This document shows, piece by piece, positions 9,780-18,843 of a stretch of DNA of 64,000 nucleotides. Where the stretch lies: positions 4,154,001 through 4,218,000 of the forward strand of contig NZ_CP008849.1 of NCBI RefSeq assembly GCF_000730385.1, written 5' to 3'. Every line of letters begins with the position of its first letter. The stretch's first letter is position 1. The notes under the pieces were generated by a model. It was given only the letters and a program-made list of their open reading frames with translations. It had not been told where the DNA came from and did not search any database. This stretch comes from Alteromonas australica. Lineage in GTDB: Bacteria > Pseudomonadota > Gammaproteobacteria > Enterobacterales > Alteromonadaceae. The translations under genes were made by a program, and so were the position numbers.

Positions 9780-10877
9780 ATGCCAACGGTAACCAGTACG
9801 CAAATATGGGTAAAACAAGACGACTTAAATCAAACACAAGTGGTCGAACACGTGCTTTCTACAGACACGCTGGGGGAAGGCGAAGTCATACTTGAAATGG
9901 ATTCCTTTGGGTTTTCTGCAAATAACATCACCTATGCCGCTTTAGGCTTTAATATGGGCTATTGGGGCTTTTTCCCCGCCGCTGAAGGCTATGGCATTGT
10001 ACCGGTGTGGGGCTTTGCCACGGTTGTCGCTTCTAATCACAGTGGAGTGAACGTGAATGAGAAAGTGTTTGGCTACTTACCCATGGCCAGTCACTGGATC
10101 ATTAAAGCGGGTAAAGTCGCGTCCCATGGTTTTTCTGACATTCATGAAAACCGAAAGAGTATTAGCCCTGTTTACGATCAGTACCTACGCTGCGCTAACG
10201 ACCCTGGATATGATGCAAATCGAGAAGCGTGGCAGTTAAATTTCCGTCCTCTCTATATGACCTCATTCGTATTGGATGATTTTGTTGATGAGTCTAGTCA
10301 GGGCGAGTCGCTGTTATTGTCTAGCGCATCCAGCAAAACCGCACTGGGTACCGCGCAGTTGCTGAAAGATCAAAAAGCGCAGCGGGGGGCTAACTATCAA
10401 GTGATTGGGTTAACATCGGCATCAAATGTTGAAATGGTGAAGGCAACGGGCTGTTACGATCTTGTCGTCAGCTATAACGACATCAATACACTGAGTGATA
10501 ACCAACAATATTGGTTACTTGATTTTGCTGCCAATGGCAGCTTAATTGGCGCTTTAGGCGATGCACTAGGTAACACGCTCTCGAAAATTACCCTTATTGG
10601 TGCCACAGATTGGAAAGCCGAGAAAAAGCCCAATAAAAAAGCCTTAGATGCAGAAATATTTTTTGCACCAGCTCGGGTTAAACAACGCCAGCAAGAATGG
10701 GGGCATGAGGCATTTTTGTTGCGGTACGCGAAGGCGTGGCAAGGTTTTGCAAATAAGATACAAGACACTTTCTATCAGCAAAACCATACAGGGGCACAAC
10801 AAATAACTTCTCTGTATCTTAATACCCTAAACGGCAACGCAGATACCAAAGCCCTCAATGTCGTGCGCTTTAACTAA
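9780..10877 (+). CDS. DUF2855 family protein
   Basis: 365 aa. The N-terminal third (GEGEVILEMDSFGFSANNIT, EGYGIVPVWGFATVV) recalls the GroES-like half of medium-chain reductases, and a later segment (SLLLSSASSKTALGTAQLL, QVIGLTS) recalls a nucleotide-binding half, but the usual zinc-site residues and a clear GxGxxG are not visible. DUF2855 proteins have no assigned reaction that I know. Single gene between prkB and ompR, with the inverted repeat described above in its leader and a likely terminator after it. Confidence 0.75.
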   Translation: MPTVTSTQIWVKQDDLNQTQVVEHVLSTDTLGEGEVILEMDSFGFSANNITYAALGFNMGYWGFFPAAEGYGIVPVWGFATVVASNHSGVNVNEKVFGYLPMASHWIIKAGKVASHGFSDIHENRKSISPVYDQYLRCANDPGYDANREAWQLNFRPLYMTSFVLDDFVDESSQGESLLLSSASSKTALGTAQLLKDQKAQRGANYQVIGLTSASNVEMVKATGCYDLVVSYNDINTLSDNQQYWLLDFAANGSLIGALGDALGNTLSKITLIGATDWKAEKKPNKKALDAEIFFAPARVKQRQQEWGHEAFLLRYAKAWQGFANKIQDTFYQQNHTGAQQITSLYLNTLNGNADTKALNVVRFN

Positions 10878-10900
10878 CCACCGTTGACACTATTTGTAAC

Positions 10901-10936
10901 AAAGAGAGATGCGCATTAGTGCATTCATCTCTTTTG
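10901..10936 (+). terminator. Likely terminator after the DUF2855 gene
   Basis: About 10-bp stem (10902-10911 with 10926-10935, core agagatg/catctct, one G-T pair), 14-nt loop and TTTT at the end. It separates the DUF2855 gene from ompR, whose own promoter probably lies just after it (TATAGT at 10955-10960 is a candidate -10). Confidence 0.5.
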
Positions 10937-10990
10937 TATTGTGCACCTTGTGGTTATAGTGAAAGAAAAGTAATTTCAAGGGTCTACATA

Positions 10991-11713
10991 ATGGGTCAGG
11001 AAACGTCTAAAATTCTTGTGGTTGATGATGACATGCGTCTTCGCAGCTTATTAGAACGCTATCTGGTAGAACAAGGATATCAAGTTCGAAGCGCCGCCAA
11101 TGCAGAGCAAATGGACAGATTACTTGAACGAGAAAATTTTCACTTAATGGTGCTGGATTTAATGCTACCCGGTGAAGATGGACTGTCTATTTGCCGGCGC
11201 TTGCGCCAAGCCAACAACGAACTCCCCATTATTATGCTCACCGCTAAAGGCGATGAAGTAGACCGCATCATTGGTTTAGAAATGGGGGCAGACGATTACC
11301 TGCCTAAGCCCTTTAACCCACGAGAACTGCTTGCACGTGCGAAAGCCGTACTGCGTCGTCGCAGCAGTGAAGCCCCTGGTGCGCCCTCTAAAGATATACA
11401 AATAATCGAGTTCGGCGAGTACAAACTGAATCTGGCCACACGGGAAATGATCGCAGGAGATACGCCATTAACGTTAACCAGTGGAGAATTCGCGGTGCTT
11501 AAATCGTTAGTGACTCATCCTCGCGAGCCTTTATCTCGGGACAAGCTAATGAACCTAGCTAGAGGACGAGACTACAGCGCCCTTGAACGGAGTATTGACG
11601 TTCAGGTATCGCGACTACGTCGAATGTTAGAGAAAGACCCTGCCAACCCCCGCTACATCCAAACAGTGTGGGGACTAGGCTACGTATTTGTTCCTGATGG
11701 CGCAAAAGTGTAA
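10991..11713 (+). CDS. ompR: Response regulator OmpR
   Basis: 240 aa from the ATG at 10991, which aligns with the E. coli start (239 aa); the frame continues upstream to a GTG at 10919 but that part is not OmpR-like. Receiver domain with acidic pocket VVDDDMRLR, phospho-acceptor Asp56 in MVLDLMLPGEDG, Lys in PKPFNPRELL; C-terminal winged-helix domain ending YIQTVWGLGYVFVPDG. It is a DNA-binding regulator of porin and osmotic genes in enterobacteria; its targets in marine relatives may differ. Forms an operon with envZ, 50 bp downstream. Confidence 0.98.
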   Translation: MGQETSKILVVDDDMRLRSLLERYLVEQGYQVRSAANAEQMDRLLERENFHLMVLDLMLPGEDGLSICRRLRQANNELPIIMLTAKGDEVDRIIGLEMGADDYLPKPFNPRELLARAKAVLRRRSSEAPGAPSKDIQIIEFGEYKLNLATREMIAGDTPLTLTSGEFAVLKSLVTHPREPLSRDKLMNLARGRDYSALERSIDVQVSRLRRMLEKDPANPRYIQTVWGLGYVFVPDGAKV

Positions 11714-11763
11714 TTATGACGCCTTTACTCCCTGTTTAGCGACATTTCACTGAGATAAACACC

Positions 11764-13074
11764 GTGCGACTCATTCCTCAAAGCGCCTTCGGCCAAACTG
11801 TGATGCTTATTGGCGTTTTGCTGTTAATCAATCAAGTGGTGTCTTATTTATCGGTGACTTATTATTTTATTCAACCCAGCTATCAGCAAATTAATAGCTT
11901 ACTGGCGACACAGGTGAAAGGCGTATTGGCCAACGACCTTTTAGTGAGTAACGAAGAAAACCGCCAACGCTACTTTAAACATACCCAAATACGCATCCTC
12001 AATAGCAGCGACGCCAAACGTAAAGGGTTAGAAAATGCCGTTTACTATGGCTTTATGTCGTCCCAAGTGAGTGAGCAACTTCGGCAGTTGGCCGATGTGC
12101 GTATCAGTACAGTATCGCAACAGTCTGATAATTCTGCGCCCTACACGGTGTGGGTATCACTGTCTCGTTACCCAGATACATGGATTGCCATTCCAATTAC
12201 CGGCCTTAATGAAGCTAACATTTCTCCTTTAACCATGTATCTCATGGTTATCGGTATTCTCAGTGTTGCTGGCGGTTGGCTATTCGTACGCAGGATGACA
12301 CGACCGTTATCTGCTTTGCAACGCGCAGCGTTTGAAGTAGGAAAGGGAAAGCACCCTGCGCCACTGGCCGAACAAGGCAGTACCGAAATGATTCAGGTTA
12401 CCCGCGCATTCAATAAAATGAACCAGGGTATAAAGCAGTTAGAACACGACAGAACCTTGATGACGGCGGGCATTTCACATGACTTACGCACGCCACTCAC
12501 CCGCATTAGGTTAGCATCAGAAATGTTACCCGATGATCAAGATTGGATACGAGACGGCATTGTTAACGATATCGAAGACATGAATGCCATCATCGACCAG
12601 TTTATTGATTACGCTCGTTACGACAATGAAGAAGCCAAAGAAGAAACTGACCTTAATGCGCTTATCAGTGAACTCACTCAAGCCCGTCACGTGGAAGAAG
12701 GTCATCATATAGACTTAAAGCTTAATCCACTTCCTCCTGCGAATTTACGCCGTGTTGCGATGAAGCGTGTCATCGATAACCTGATAGAAAATGCCTTTCG
12801 CTATGGCTCTGACAATATTGTTATCACGAGCTTTTATGACCGCCATAAAAAGCGTATTTATTGCAAAGTACGGGATTTTGGGCCAGGTATTCCGCCGGAA
12901 GAATTAAGCAGCGTATTTATGCCGTTCGCCCAAGGTAACAAAGCACGAAGTTCGTTAGGCTCGGGGTTAGGATTAGCCATTATACGCCGTATTGTTGAAG
13001 CTCACGATGGCCAAGTTCAGTTAAGAAATCACACTGAAAGTGGCCTGATTGCGGAGTTTTATATTCCTATTTAA
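11764..13074 (+). CDS. envZ: Osmosensor histidine kinase EnvZ
   Basis: 436 aa with a GTG start; E. coli EnvZ is 450 aa. Two transmembrane helices (residues about 11-36 and 155-176) flank a periplasmic loop; then HAMP, the H-box [16 protein letters not shown] with His239, and the ATP-binding N, G1 (GPGIPPEE) and G2 (GSGLGLAI) boxes. Phosphorylates and dephosphorylates OmpR. Its last four bases overlap the stop of the converging transporter gene. Confidence 0.96.
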   Translation: MRLIPQSAFGQTVMLIGVLLLINQVVSYLSVTYYFIQPSYQQINSLLATQVKGVLANDLLVSNEENRQRYFKHTQIRILNSSDAKRKGLENAVYYGFMSSQVSEQLRQLADVRISTVSQQSDNSAPYTVWVSLSRYPDTWIAIPITGLNEANISPLTMYLMVIGILSVAGGWLFVRRMTRPLSALQRAAFEVGKGKHPAPLAEQGSTEMIQVTRAFNKMNQGIKQLEHDRTLMTAGISHDLRTPLTRIRLASEMLPDDQDWIRDGIVNDIEDMNAIIDQFIDYARYDNEEAKEETDLNALISELTQARHVEEGHHIDLKLNPLPPANLRRVAMKRVIDNLIENAFRYGSDNIVITSFYDRHKKRIYCKVRDFGPGIPPEELSSVFMPFAQGNKARSSLGSGLGLAIIRRIVEAHDGQVQLRNHTESGLIAEFYIPI

Positions 13075-14243
13075 GCGTGGTGTTGCTTTACCAGCCTACT
13101 ATAACCAAATGCCGCCAACCACAATACACAACCGCCCATGGGGATAACCCAAAACGCGGTAGTCAGAGGCACATAGTTTGCCCACAAGCCCGTAGAAAAC
13201 GACGCCACTTGCACCCCTGTTGAATTACCGATAATACAAATACCGGATAACACGGGGCCGTTTTGGCTGTCAATATTCATTGCCGCCGATAGCATTAATG
13301 GAAAAAGCCCACCTAGACCTAGCCCCAAGAAGAGATTGCCCGCGCCAATTCCGTACAAACTCGGCATCAGCTTGATAGCAAACACGCCCACTAACGAGGC
13401 GCTGGCCATAAATACAATGAGGCGGTGAACCGACACAAACCGCAATAAAAAAGGAAACACCAAACGGCTAATGACCATGCCCGCTGTGAAGCAGGCTAGA
13501 AGGTTTCGCGATTGCTCGCCGGTAAAGCCAATTCCGTTTTGGGCGTAGCTGACAAACCAGTTTGCGTTACCAAATTCAACCGCACCATAGCCAAAGCTTA
13601 ACAGCGCCATAAAAATAAATATGGGCTGCTTAATCACCGCGCCAAACGCCAGTGTTTTGCGCTCTGGCTTAGGTTGGCCTTTTAACACTTTAGCTTGTGA
13701 ACGAGCAGCAATATAGGTGTAGGCGGACACACACACCATGACCGCAGCTAGAACTTGGATGGGTAAGCGCCAATTTTCTGCTATGCCGTACAGTACAGTA
13801 ACAAAGAAGGAAGCGGCAAAGGTTCCTAAGCTGAACATAAAGTCCATTAGCCCCATCATGGTAAAACGCTTTTCTTCGTATAACCGCGCTATCAATGTGT
13901 GGCCTAGGGTAAATATGGTAGAGCTAACTATACCAATGAGTACAGCAACCACTAACACCCATTGCCACTGATGCAATTGAGAAATGGTGAACAGCAATAA
14001 CGCATTGATGCTGAGCAATGCGGCTAAAAGCGGCATATGATCAAAGCGGCTCACGTATTTTCCGCCTATCACCGCACCTAACATCATACCAATACTAAAA
14101 AGAGAGAAAAAAGTCCCACTAACAAGCTCAGACATGCGTAAGTCTTTAGCAATATCTGGCAATAATATCCCCCATAAAATGAACAACATACCCAGCAAAA
14201 AAAAGCCAGAAAAGATAACAATAGTAACGGGGCGGCGGCTCAT
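13071..14243 (-). CDS. MFS transporter, TsgA-like
   Basis: 390 aa, about 12 hydrophobic segments, no signal peptide. The pattern around [24 protein letters not shown], followed by a segment equivalent to DSFFSMAG in E. coli TsgA (here [13 protein letters not shown]), suggests the TsgA-like branch of the major facilitator superfamily. The substrate cannot be told from sequence. AAGGAG lies five bases before the ATG. Transcribed alone on the minus strand towards envZ. Confidence 0.8.
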   Translation of the reverse strand: MSRRPVTIVIFSGFFLLGMLFILWGILLPDIAKDLRMSELVSGTFFSLFSIGMMLGAVIGGKYVSRFDHMPLLAALLSINALLLFTISQLHQWQWVLVVAVLIGIVSSTIFTLGHTLIARLYEEKRFTMMGLMDFMFSLGTFAASFFVTVLYGIAENWRLPIQVLAAVMVCVSAYTYIAARSQAKVLKGQPKPERKTLAFGAVIKQPIFIFMALLSFGYGAVEFGNANWFVSYAQNGIGFTGEQSRNLLACFTAGMVISRLVFPFLLRFVSVHRLIVFMASASLVGVFAIKLMPSLYGIGAGNLFLGLGLGGLFPLMLSAAMNIDSQNGPVLSGICIIGNSTGVQVASFSTGLWANYVPLTTAFWVIPMGGCVLWLAAFGYSRLVKQHHA

Positions 14244-14409
14244 CCGGTCTCCTTGAGGTCCAGCATTTAAAACAAATTTAACGTCATGTGCACGGGACGT
14301 GCGTTATCGTAGGTAGGGTATGTGTTACTTATTATGAGGATTTGCATCGCTTTAGTGCGAGTTGAGCATAGCTTACGCCTTTAGTATAAAAGGCACAATA
14401 GAATCGCAT

Positions 14410-14434
14410 AAAAAAGCCCGCGCAAAGCGCGGGC
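14410..14434 (-). terminator. Rho-independent terminator of pckA
   Basis: Perfect 8-bp GC-only stem gcccgcgc/gcgcgggc (14416-14423, 14427-14434) with a 3-nt loop, followed on the minus strand by six T (14415-14410). It lies 113 bp after the pckA stop. The rest of the 303-bp gap 14244-14546 holds no gene that I can support, only the transporter promoter region. Confidence 0.9.
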
Positions 14435-14546
14435 AATAACATCAATCACGTTGAGTGTGATGAACGTTGGGAAGGGGGAGGGTTTAATTCCCCTACATCT
14501 CTTTGACTAAGGAATCGCGCCTAAACTCAACCTTAGTCAGCAAGAT

Positions 14547-16109
14547 TTAGTGGCCAGGGCCTGCGTTTACTATGGCGGCACTGACATCATATTTAGTAAA
14601 GTTTTGCTGGAAGCTTTCTACAAGACTGCTCGCAAACTCCTCGTATTTATCGGCGTCTTTCCATGTATTTTTGGGCACAAGCAAATGGCTATCCACACCT
14701 GGCACAGCAACAGGTACATCTAAATTTAGCCCTTCAATATGCTGCGTTTCTACGTTGGCAAGTTCACCTGATACCACGGCATCGATAATCGCCCTTGTAG
14801 TGGGAATATCAAACCTTTGCCCAATACCATAAGGCCCACCCGTCCAGCCGGTATTCACTAAGTACACTTTCGCGCCAAAGGCTCTTACGCGTTTAATGAG
14901 TAACTCCGCGTACACACCCGCTGGGCGTGGGAAAAACGGCGCCCCAAAACAGGTAGAAAAGGTGGATTCAATATCTGACGTTGAGCCTATTTCGGTTGAC
15001 CCTACTTTCGCCGTGTAGCCACTTAAAAAGTGATAGGCGGCTGCCTCCTCGCTTAGCACCGATACTGGAGGTAAGACACCGCTGACATCGCAAGTTAAGA
15101 ACACCACTGACCGAGGCTCACCGCCTCGATTTTCAAGCACCCGTTTCTCGATATGAGACAAAGGGTAAGCAGCGCGAGAATTTTGAGTTAAACGGGTATC
15201 GGTATAGTCCGGGGTGCGTTTTTCATCTAACACCACATTTTCCAATATGGTGCCAAATTTTATAGCGTCCCAAATCACCGGCTCATTTTTGTGTGATAAG
15301 TCGATACACTTGGCGTAGCACCCGCCTTCTAGGTTAAACACGCTACCAGGCGCCCAACCGTGTTCATCGTCACCAATTAAGAAGCGCTTGGGATCCGCCG
15401 ATAACGTGGTCTTGCCCGTTCCCGACAAGCCGAAGAACAAAGTGACATCCCCTTTTTCACCCACATTTGCAGAGCAGTGCATAGGTAGAATATCTTTTGC
15501 CGGTAGCAAGAAATTTTGCACTGAAAACATGGCTTTTTTCATTTCCCCTGCATAGCGCATCCCTGCAATCAGAACCTGCTTTTTGGCAAAATTGATGATG
15601 ACAGCGCCATCGCTGTTCGTACCGTCTCGGTCTGGTTCACAACAAAATCCAGGTACGTTAAGCACTTGCCAAGGTTGCTCTTGGGCTGGGTTCCATACTT
15701 CGGGAATAATAAATAGGTTTCGTGCAAAAACGTGCTGCCATGCGGTTTGTGTTCTCACTTCTAACGGTAGGGCATGAGCAGGATCCGCACCTACTTGCAA
15801 ATGCGAAAGAAAATGCTCTTGAGTATTCAGGTAGTCTTCCACTCTCTTCCACAGCACATCAAATTTATCTGCATCGAAAGGTTTATTTACCTTACCCCAA
15901 TCAATATCTTGTTCCGTCGAAGGCTCTTTCACAATAAAACGGTCATTGGGAGAACGACCCGTTCTTGCGCCCGTTTCCACCACCAGCGCACCGTTTTTAT
16001 CCAGTACACCCTCGGCGCGTTTCACCGCACGCTCAATTAACTCGGCGCTTGATAGATTCAACAATGGTGAAACCTTTAATCCCGTTTGCAAAGACGCTGC
16101 TGCACTCAT
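14547..16109 (-). CDS. pckA: Phosphoenolpyruvate carboxykinase (ATP)
   Basis: 520 aa from the ATG at 16109; a GTG nine bases upstream is the alternative, and GGGGTGG five bases before the ATG supports the ATG. Converts oxaloacetate and ATP to PEP and CO2, the entry step of gluconeogenesis. Family motifs include [12 protein letters not shown], the P-loop GLSGTGKTT (227-235), the kinase-2 Asp region IGDDEHGW and the CYAKCIDL segment. Clear leader region upstream with a HexR-type palindrome, so regulation by carbon source is likely. Confidence 0.98.
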   Translation of the reverse strand: MSAAASLQTGLKVSPLLNLSSAELIERAVKRAEGVLDKNGALVVETGARTGRSPNDRFIVKEPSTEQDIDWGKVNKPFDADKFDVLWKRVEDYLNTQEHFLSHLQVGADPAHALPLEVRTQTAWQHVFARNLFIIPEVWNPAQEQPWQVLNVPGFCCEPDRDGTNSDGAVIINFAKKQVLIAGMRYAGEMKKAMFSVQNFLLPAKDILPMHCSANVGEKGDVTLFFGLSGTGKTTLSADPKRFLIGDDEHGWAPGSVFNLEGGCYAKCIDLSHKNEPVIWDAIKFGTILENVVLDEKRTPDYTDTRLTQNSRAAYPLSHIEKRVLENRGGEPRSVVFLTCDVSGVLPPVSVLSEEAAAYHFLSGYTAKVGSTEIGSTSDIESTFSTCFGAPFFPRPAGVYAELLIKRVRAFGAKVYLVNTGWTGGPYGIGQRFDIPTTRAIIDAVVSGELANVETQHIEGLNLDVPVAVPGVDSHLLVPKNTWKDADKYEEFASSLVESFQQNFTKYDVSAAIVNAGPGH

Positions 16110-16244
16110 ACCTGCCACCCCAAATGTAATTTTTCAAAAGAACTTTCAAAAAGTAACACTAAGACAAGTGTAAAGTAAATAAGGTATTTTTATGCATTCT
16201 TAAAACACATACCGACTATTTACCACGGATAACTTTCATAAATA

Positions 16245-16261
16245 TTGTAATAAAATTACAT
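16245..16261. promoter_or_regulatory. HexR-type operator upstream of pckA
   Basis: TTGTAATAAAATTACAT agrees at 16 of 17 positions with the HexR consensus as I remember it from Shewanella (TTGTAATwwwATTACAA). It lies 135 bp upstream of the pckA start. HexR controls central carbon genes in many gammaproteobacteria and pckA is a reported target there, activated when HexR binds far upstream. The palindrome is seen; the regulator is inferred, and hexR itself is not in the window. Confidence 0.7.
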
Positions 16262-16358
16262 AAATAGAGGGAGATTGAGAATAAGGATGCATAATCATGT
16301 AAAAAAACCAAAGATAAGTGGGAAGGGACGGCGAGAATGAAAAAATGTAACAAGATTT

Positions 16359-16436
16359 GACTCTCGTGTCAGGAACGCGAACGCCTAACCAGTAAGCACC
16401 TATTGCATTAAAAGAGGGGCAATAGGTGCGAGAGTC
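16359..16436. other. Nested inverted repeats after hslO
   Basis: An 11-bp perfect hairpin (gcacctattgc 16396-16406, gcaataggtgc 16419-16429, 12-nt loop) is enclosed by a second 8-bp pair, gactctcg (16359-16366) and cgagagtc (16429-16436), sharing one base with the inner right arm. It begins four bases after the hslO stop. No T-run follows on the minus strand. It may be an mRNA 3' structure or a U-poor terminator of hslR-hslO. Confidence 0.5.
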
Positions 16437-16439
16437 AAC

Positions 16440-17339
16440 TTATTGGCTTGCTTCTGGCGGCGTAATATTTCCGCTGTGGATAGATTCAACGTCGATACTG
16501 TCGAAGCGATATTCAGTGTGGCAATACTGACAGTTCATTTTGATCGCGCCTTCTTCTTCAATGATGGACATAAGCTCCGACTTTTCAACATGTCGTAAAG
16601 CTTCTGCACTGCGCTCCTTTGAGCATGTGCAAGCAAACTTAACCGCATGAGCGGGGAACAATTCCACGTCTTCTTGATGATAAAGACGATAGAGAATGTC
16701 TTCTACAGAGAGAGAGAACATTTCTTCTTCCGTTAAGGTCTCTGTCAGCGTTGCAATATGTGAAAACGCTGTAGACTCATTAACATCGGTGGCGCTAGCG
16801 TCTGTTGGTAGCACCTGAAGCAAAACGCCCGCCGCCTTAACACGTTCTGGGTTTTGCATATCTGTCATTAAATGTACACGCGTAGCTAGCTGTTCAGATT
16901 GCGTAAAATACGCTTCTAAGCATTCGGCTAACGTTGGCTTTTCAAGTGCCACTACGCCCTGATAGCGCTCGCCTTCCTCAGGCGTAATGGTCATAACAAG
17001 TACAGCGCTTGTCAGTAGCTCTGAGAAAGTTTCTGGTAAGGTAGACAAACTGTCGTCCCAGCGCGCGACACCACGCAGGGTCTGGTCGTGGGTGGCGTTT
17101 ATCACTGCGTAACTTACCGGCCCTTTGCTTTGTATTTGTAGCGCTATTTCACCTTTAAATTTTAGCGTCGCTGTAAGCAAGGATGTGGCTGCCGCCATCT
17201 CACTCAACAAACGCTGAATTTGTACGGGATACTCATAGCTATGCACAATATGGTTTAAACTCTCATCTAAGCGAACCAGTTCGCCACGAACATTCGCATT
17301 CGCGAAGATAAAACGATGTAATGTGTCAAAAGCACTCAT
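16440..17339 (-). CDS. hslO: Redox-regulated chaperone Hsp33
   Basis: 299 aa, usual size. The N-terminal folding/binding domain is followed by the zinc redox switch: Cys237 and Cys239 (CTC) plus Cys270 and Cys273 (CQYC), the four ligands that oxidise to disulfides and turn on holdase activity during oxidative stress. Cytoplasmic. Second gene of the hslR-hslO pair, 24 bp after hslR, as in E. coli. Confidence 0.97.
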   Translation of the reverse strand: MSAFDTLHRFIFANANVRGELVRLDESLNHIVHSYEYPVQIQRLLSEMAAATSLLTATLKFKGEIALQIQSKGPVSYAVINATHDQTLRGVARWDDSLSTLPETFSELLTSAVLVMTITPEEGERYQGVVALEKPTLAECLEAYFTQSEQLATRVHLMTDMQNPERVKAAGVLLQVLPTDASATDVNESTAFSHIATLTETLTEEEMFSLSVEDILYRLYHQEDVELFPAHAVKFACTCSKERSAEALRHVEKSELMSIIEEEGAIKMNCQYCHTEYRFDSIDVESIHSGNITPPEASQ

Positions 17340-17363
17340 AAACTTATCCTAATACGCAGCACA

Positions 17364-17768
17364 CTATTGCTGCTTAAACTTAATAATTTGACGCCGCTGT
17401 TTTTTATCCGGCCGATGATCAGGTTTTGGACTATGAAACGCATTAAGCTTTCTTGCCGCTTGGTTCTCTTCACGTTTTTTTACACTTTCTTCTGTTTCCT
17501 CAAAAAGTGCCTGCGCCAACGCGGCTCCCAGTCGTTTATCACTTAAACCTAGCACACGAATTTCGCGAATATCCCATCCTGTGGGAACTTTTATCATCGC
17601 GCCATGCTCTACCGTTCTGCTTGGCTTCGCACGTTGGCCGTTGTAGTGAACTTTCCCTGACTGAACCATGTCTCTGGCAATGGCGCGCGTCTTAAAGAAC
17701 CTCGCTGCCCATAGCCATTTGTCTAGCCTTACATTTAGCGGTGTATTCTCGGTTTCCGATTTGGACAT
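17364..17768 (-). CDS. hslR: Heat-shock RNA-binding protein Hsp15
   Basis: 134 aa with an S4 RNA-binding domain at residues about 12-70 (VRLDKWLWAARFFKTRAIARD, YNGQRAKPSRTVEHGAMI) and a basic C-terminal tail (RPDKKQRRQIIKFKQQ). Hsp15 rescues stalled 50S subunits that carry nascent-chain tRNA after heat shock. Start ATG at 17768. Divergent from gspC, with a 127-bp shared promoter region. Confidence 0.96.
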   Translation of the reverse strand: MSKSETENTPLNVRLDKWLWAARFFKTRAIARDMVQSGKVHYNGQRAKPSRTVEHGAMIKVPTGWDIREIRVLGLSDKRLGAALAQALFEETEESVKKREENQAARKLNAFHSPKPDHRPDKKQRRQIIKFKQQ

Positions 17769-17799
17769 GTAATATTTTCGTAACGGTTGGGCTTTAGTG

Positions 17800-17829
17800 T
17801 TGTGACCCCCACCTCTACTAGGCTATTAT
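17800..17829 (+). promoter_or_regulatory. Candidate sigma-70 promoter for the gsp operon
   Basis: TTGTGA (17800-17805), 18-bp spacer, TATTAT (17824-17829), 66 bp before the gspC ATG. It is the best-spaced pair I see in the hslR-gspC gap; no start-site data. Confidence 0.4.
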
Positions 17830-17895
17830 GGGTCGGCTAAAGCGCGGTTAACCAAAATTTCACTTTTAATAAAAAGCAGTACCATCAGTGGCAGC

Positions 17896-18825
17896 ATGAC
17901 ATTCGACAAACTCAACCCACAATCGCTGGTTACCTATGTAAACCAGCACCAGAAACCACTACACACGCTTCTTGTGGTGCTGTTAAGCTTGTACCTAATA
18001 GCTTTCGCTGCCAAATTTGTGTGGCGAATTATACCTGAACCTCAGCTATCTGCGACTACTCAAGTGTCAAAAGCATCTGTTGTATCTACGCCTTCAGGGC
18101 AAGGTGGGGTCAATATCAGTAAAATACAACAGCTAAATTTGTTTGGTGACGCCAAGGCCGCCCCTAAAATTGTAGAAGAAGCGCCCGTTACCGATGCACC
18201 GGAAACCCGTCTAAAGCTCACGCTTGCCGGTGTGGTTGCCAGTTCAGAAGAATCCGCAGGGACGGCAATAATCGAGTATAAAAACAGCCAAGCGGTTTAT
18301 GGTCTGGGTGACAAAATAGAAGGCACCAATGCTTCGTTAAAGCAGGTGTATGCTGATCGGGTAATTATTAAAAATGGCATACGCAATGAAACGCTCATGC
18401 TTGAAGGTATAGACTACGAAGAAGCCAATAGAAAGCGTCAGCAGCAAGCTCGCCGTAAACCCGCACCTAAAGAAGAGGAATCACGTACCCGTGAGTTAAG
18501 CGATAAGGCACTTGAAGCCACTGCGGCCTTGCGCGAAAGTCCGGCAAACTTTACTGACTTCATTTCTGTGTCGCCAAAAACCCAGGAAGGTCGCCTTATT
18601 GGTTATCAAGTTGGCCCAGGTAAAGACCCTTCATTGTTTAAATCGGCGGGCTTAAAAGCCGGCGATATTGTTTCTCAAATAAATGGTTTGGATTTAACTG
18701 ATATTCGTCAGTCGCAAAACGCACTGTCAGAATTACGCACAGCCCAAACTATCGAGCTTACTCTCATTCGTGATGGAAGCCTCACCACGCTCTATCTAGA
18801 TTTGCCAGAGCCTTCAGTCGAATAA
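17896..18825 (+). CDS. gspC: Type II secretion inner-membrane protein GspC
   Basis: 309 aa. One transmembrane helix near residues 24-44 (TLLVVLLSLYLIAFAAKFVW), a periplasmic homology region (KLTLAGVVASSEESAGTAII, residues about 111-175) that binds the secretin, and a C-terminal PDZ domain (GYQVGPGKDPSLFKSAGLKAGD). GspC links the inner-membrane platform to GspD and helps choose substrates. First gene of gspC-N; it leads gspD by 18 bp. Confidence 0.96.
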   Translation: MTFDKLNPQSLVTYVNQHQKPLHTLLVVLLSLYLIAFAAKFVWRIIPEPQLSATTQVSKASVVSTPSGQGGVNISKIQQLNLFGDAKAAPKIVEEAPVTDAPETRLKLTLAGVVASSEESAGTAIIEYKNSQAVYGLGDKIEGTNASLKQVYADRVIIKNGIRNETLMLEGIDYEEANRKRQQQARRKPAPKEEESRTRELSDKALEATAALRESPANFTDFISVSPKTQEGRLIGYQVGPGKDPSLFKSAGLKAGDIVSQINGLDLTDIRQSQNALSELRTAQTIELTLIRDGSLTTLYLDLPEPSVE

Positions 18826-18843
18826 GAAATAAAGGAAGACGGA

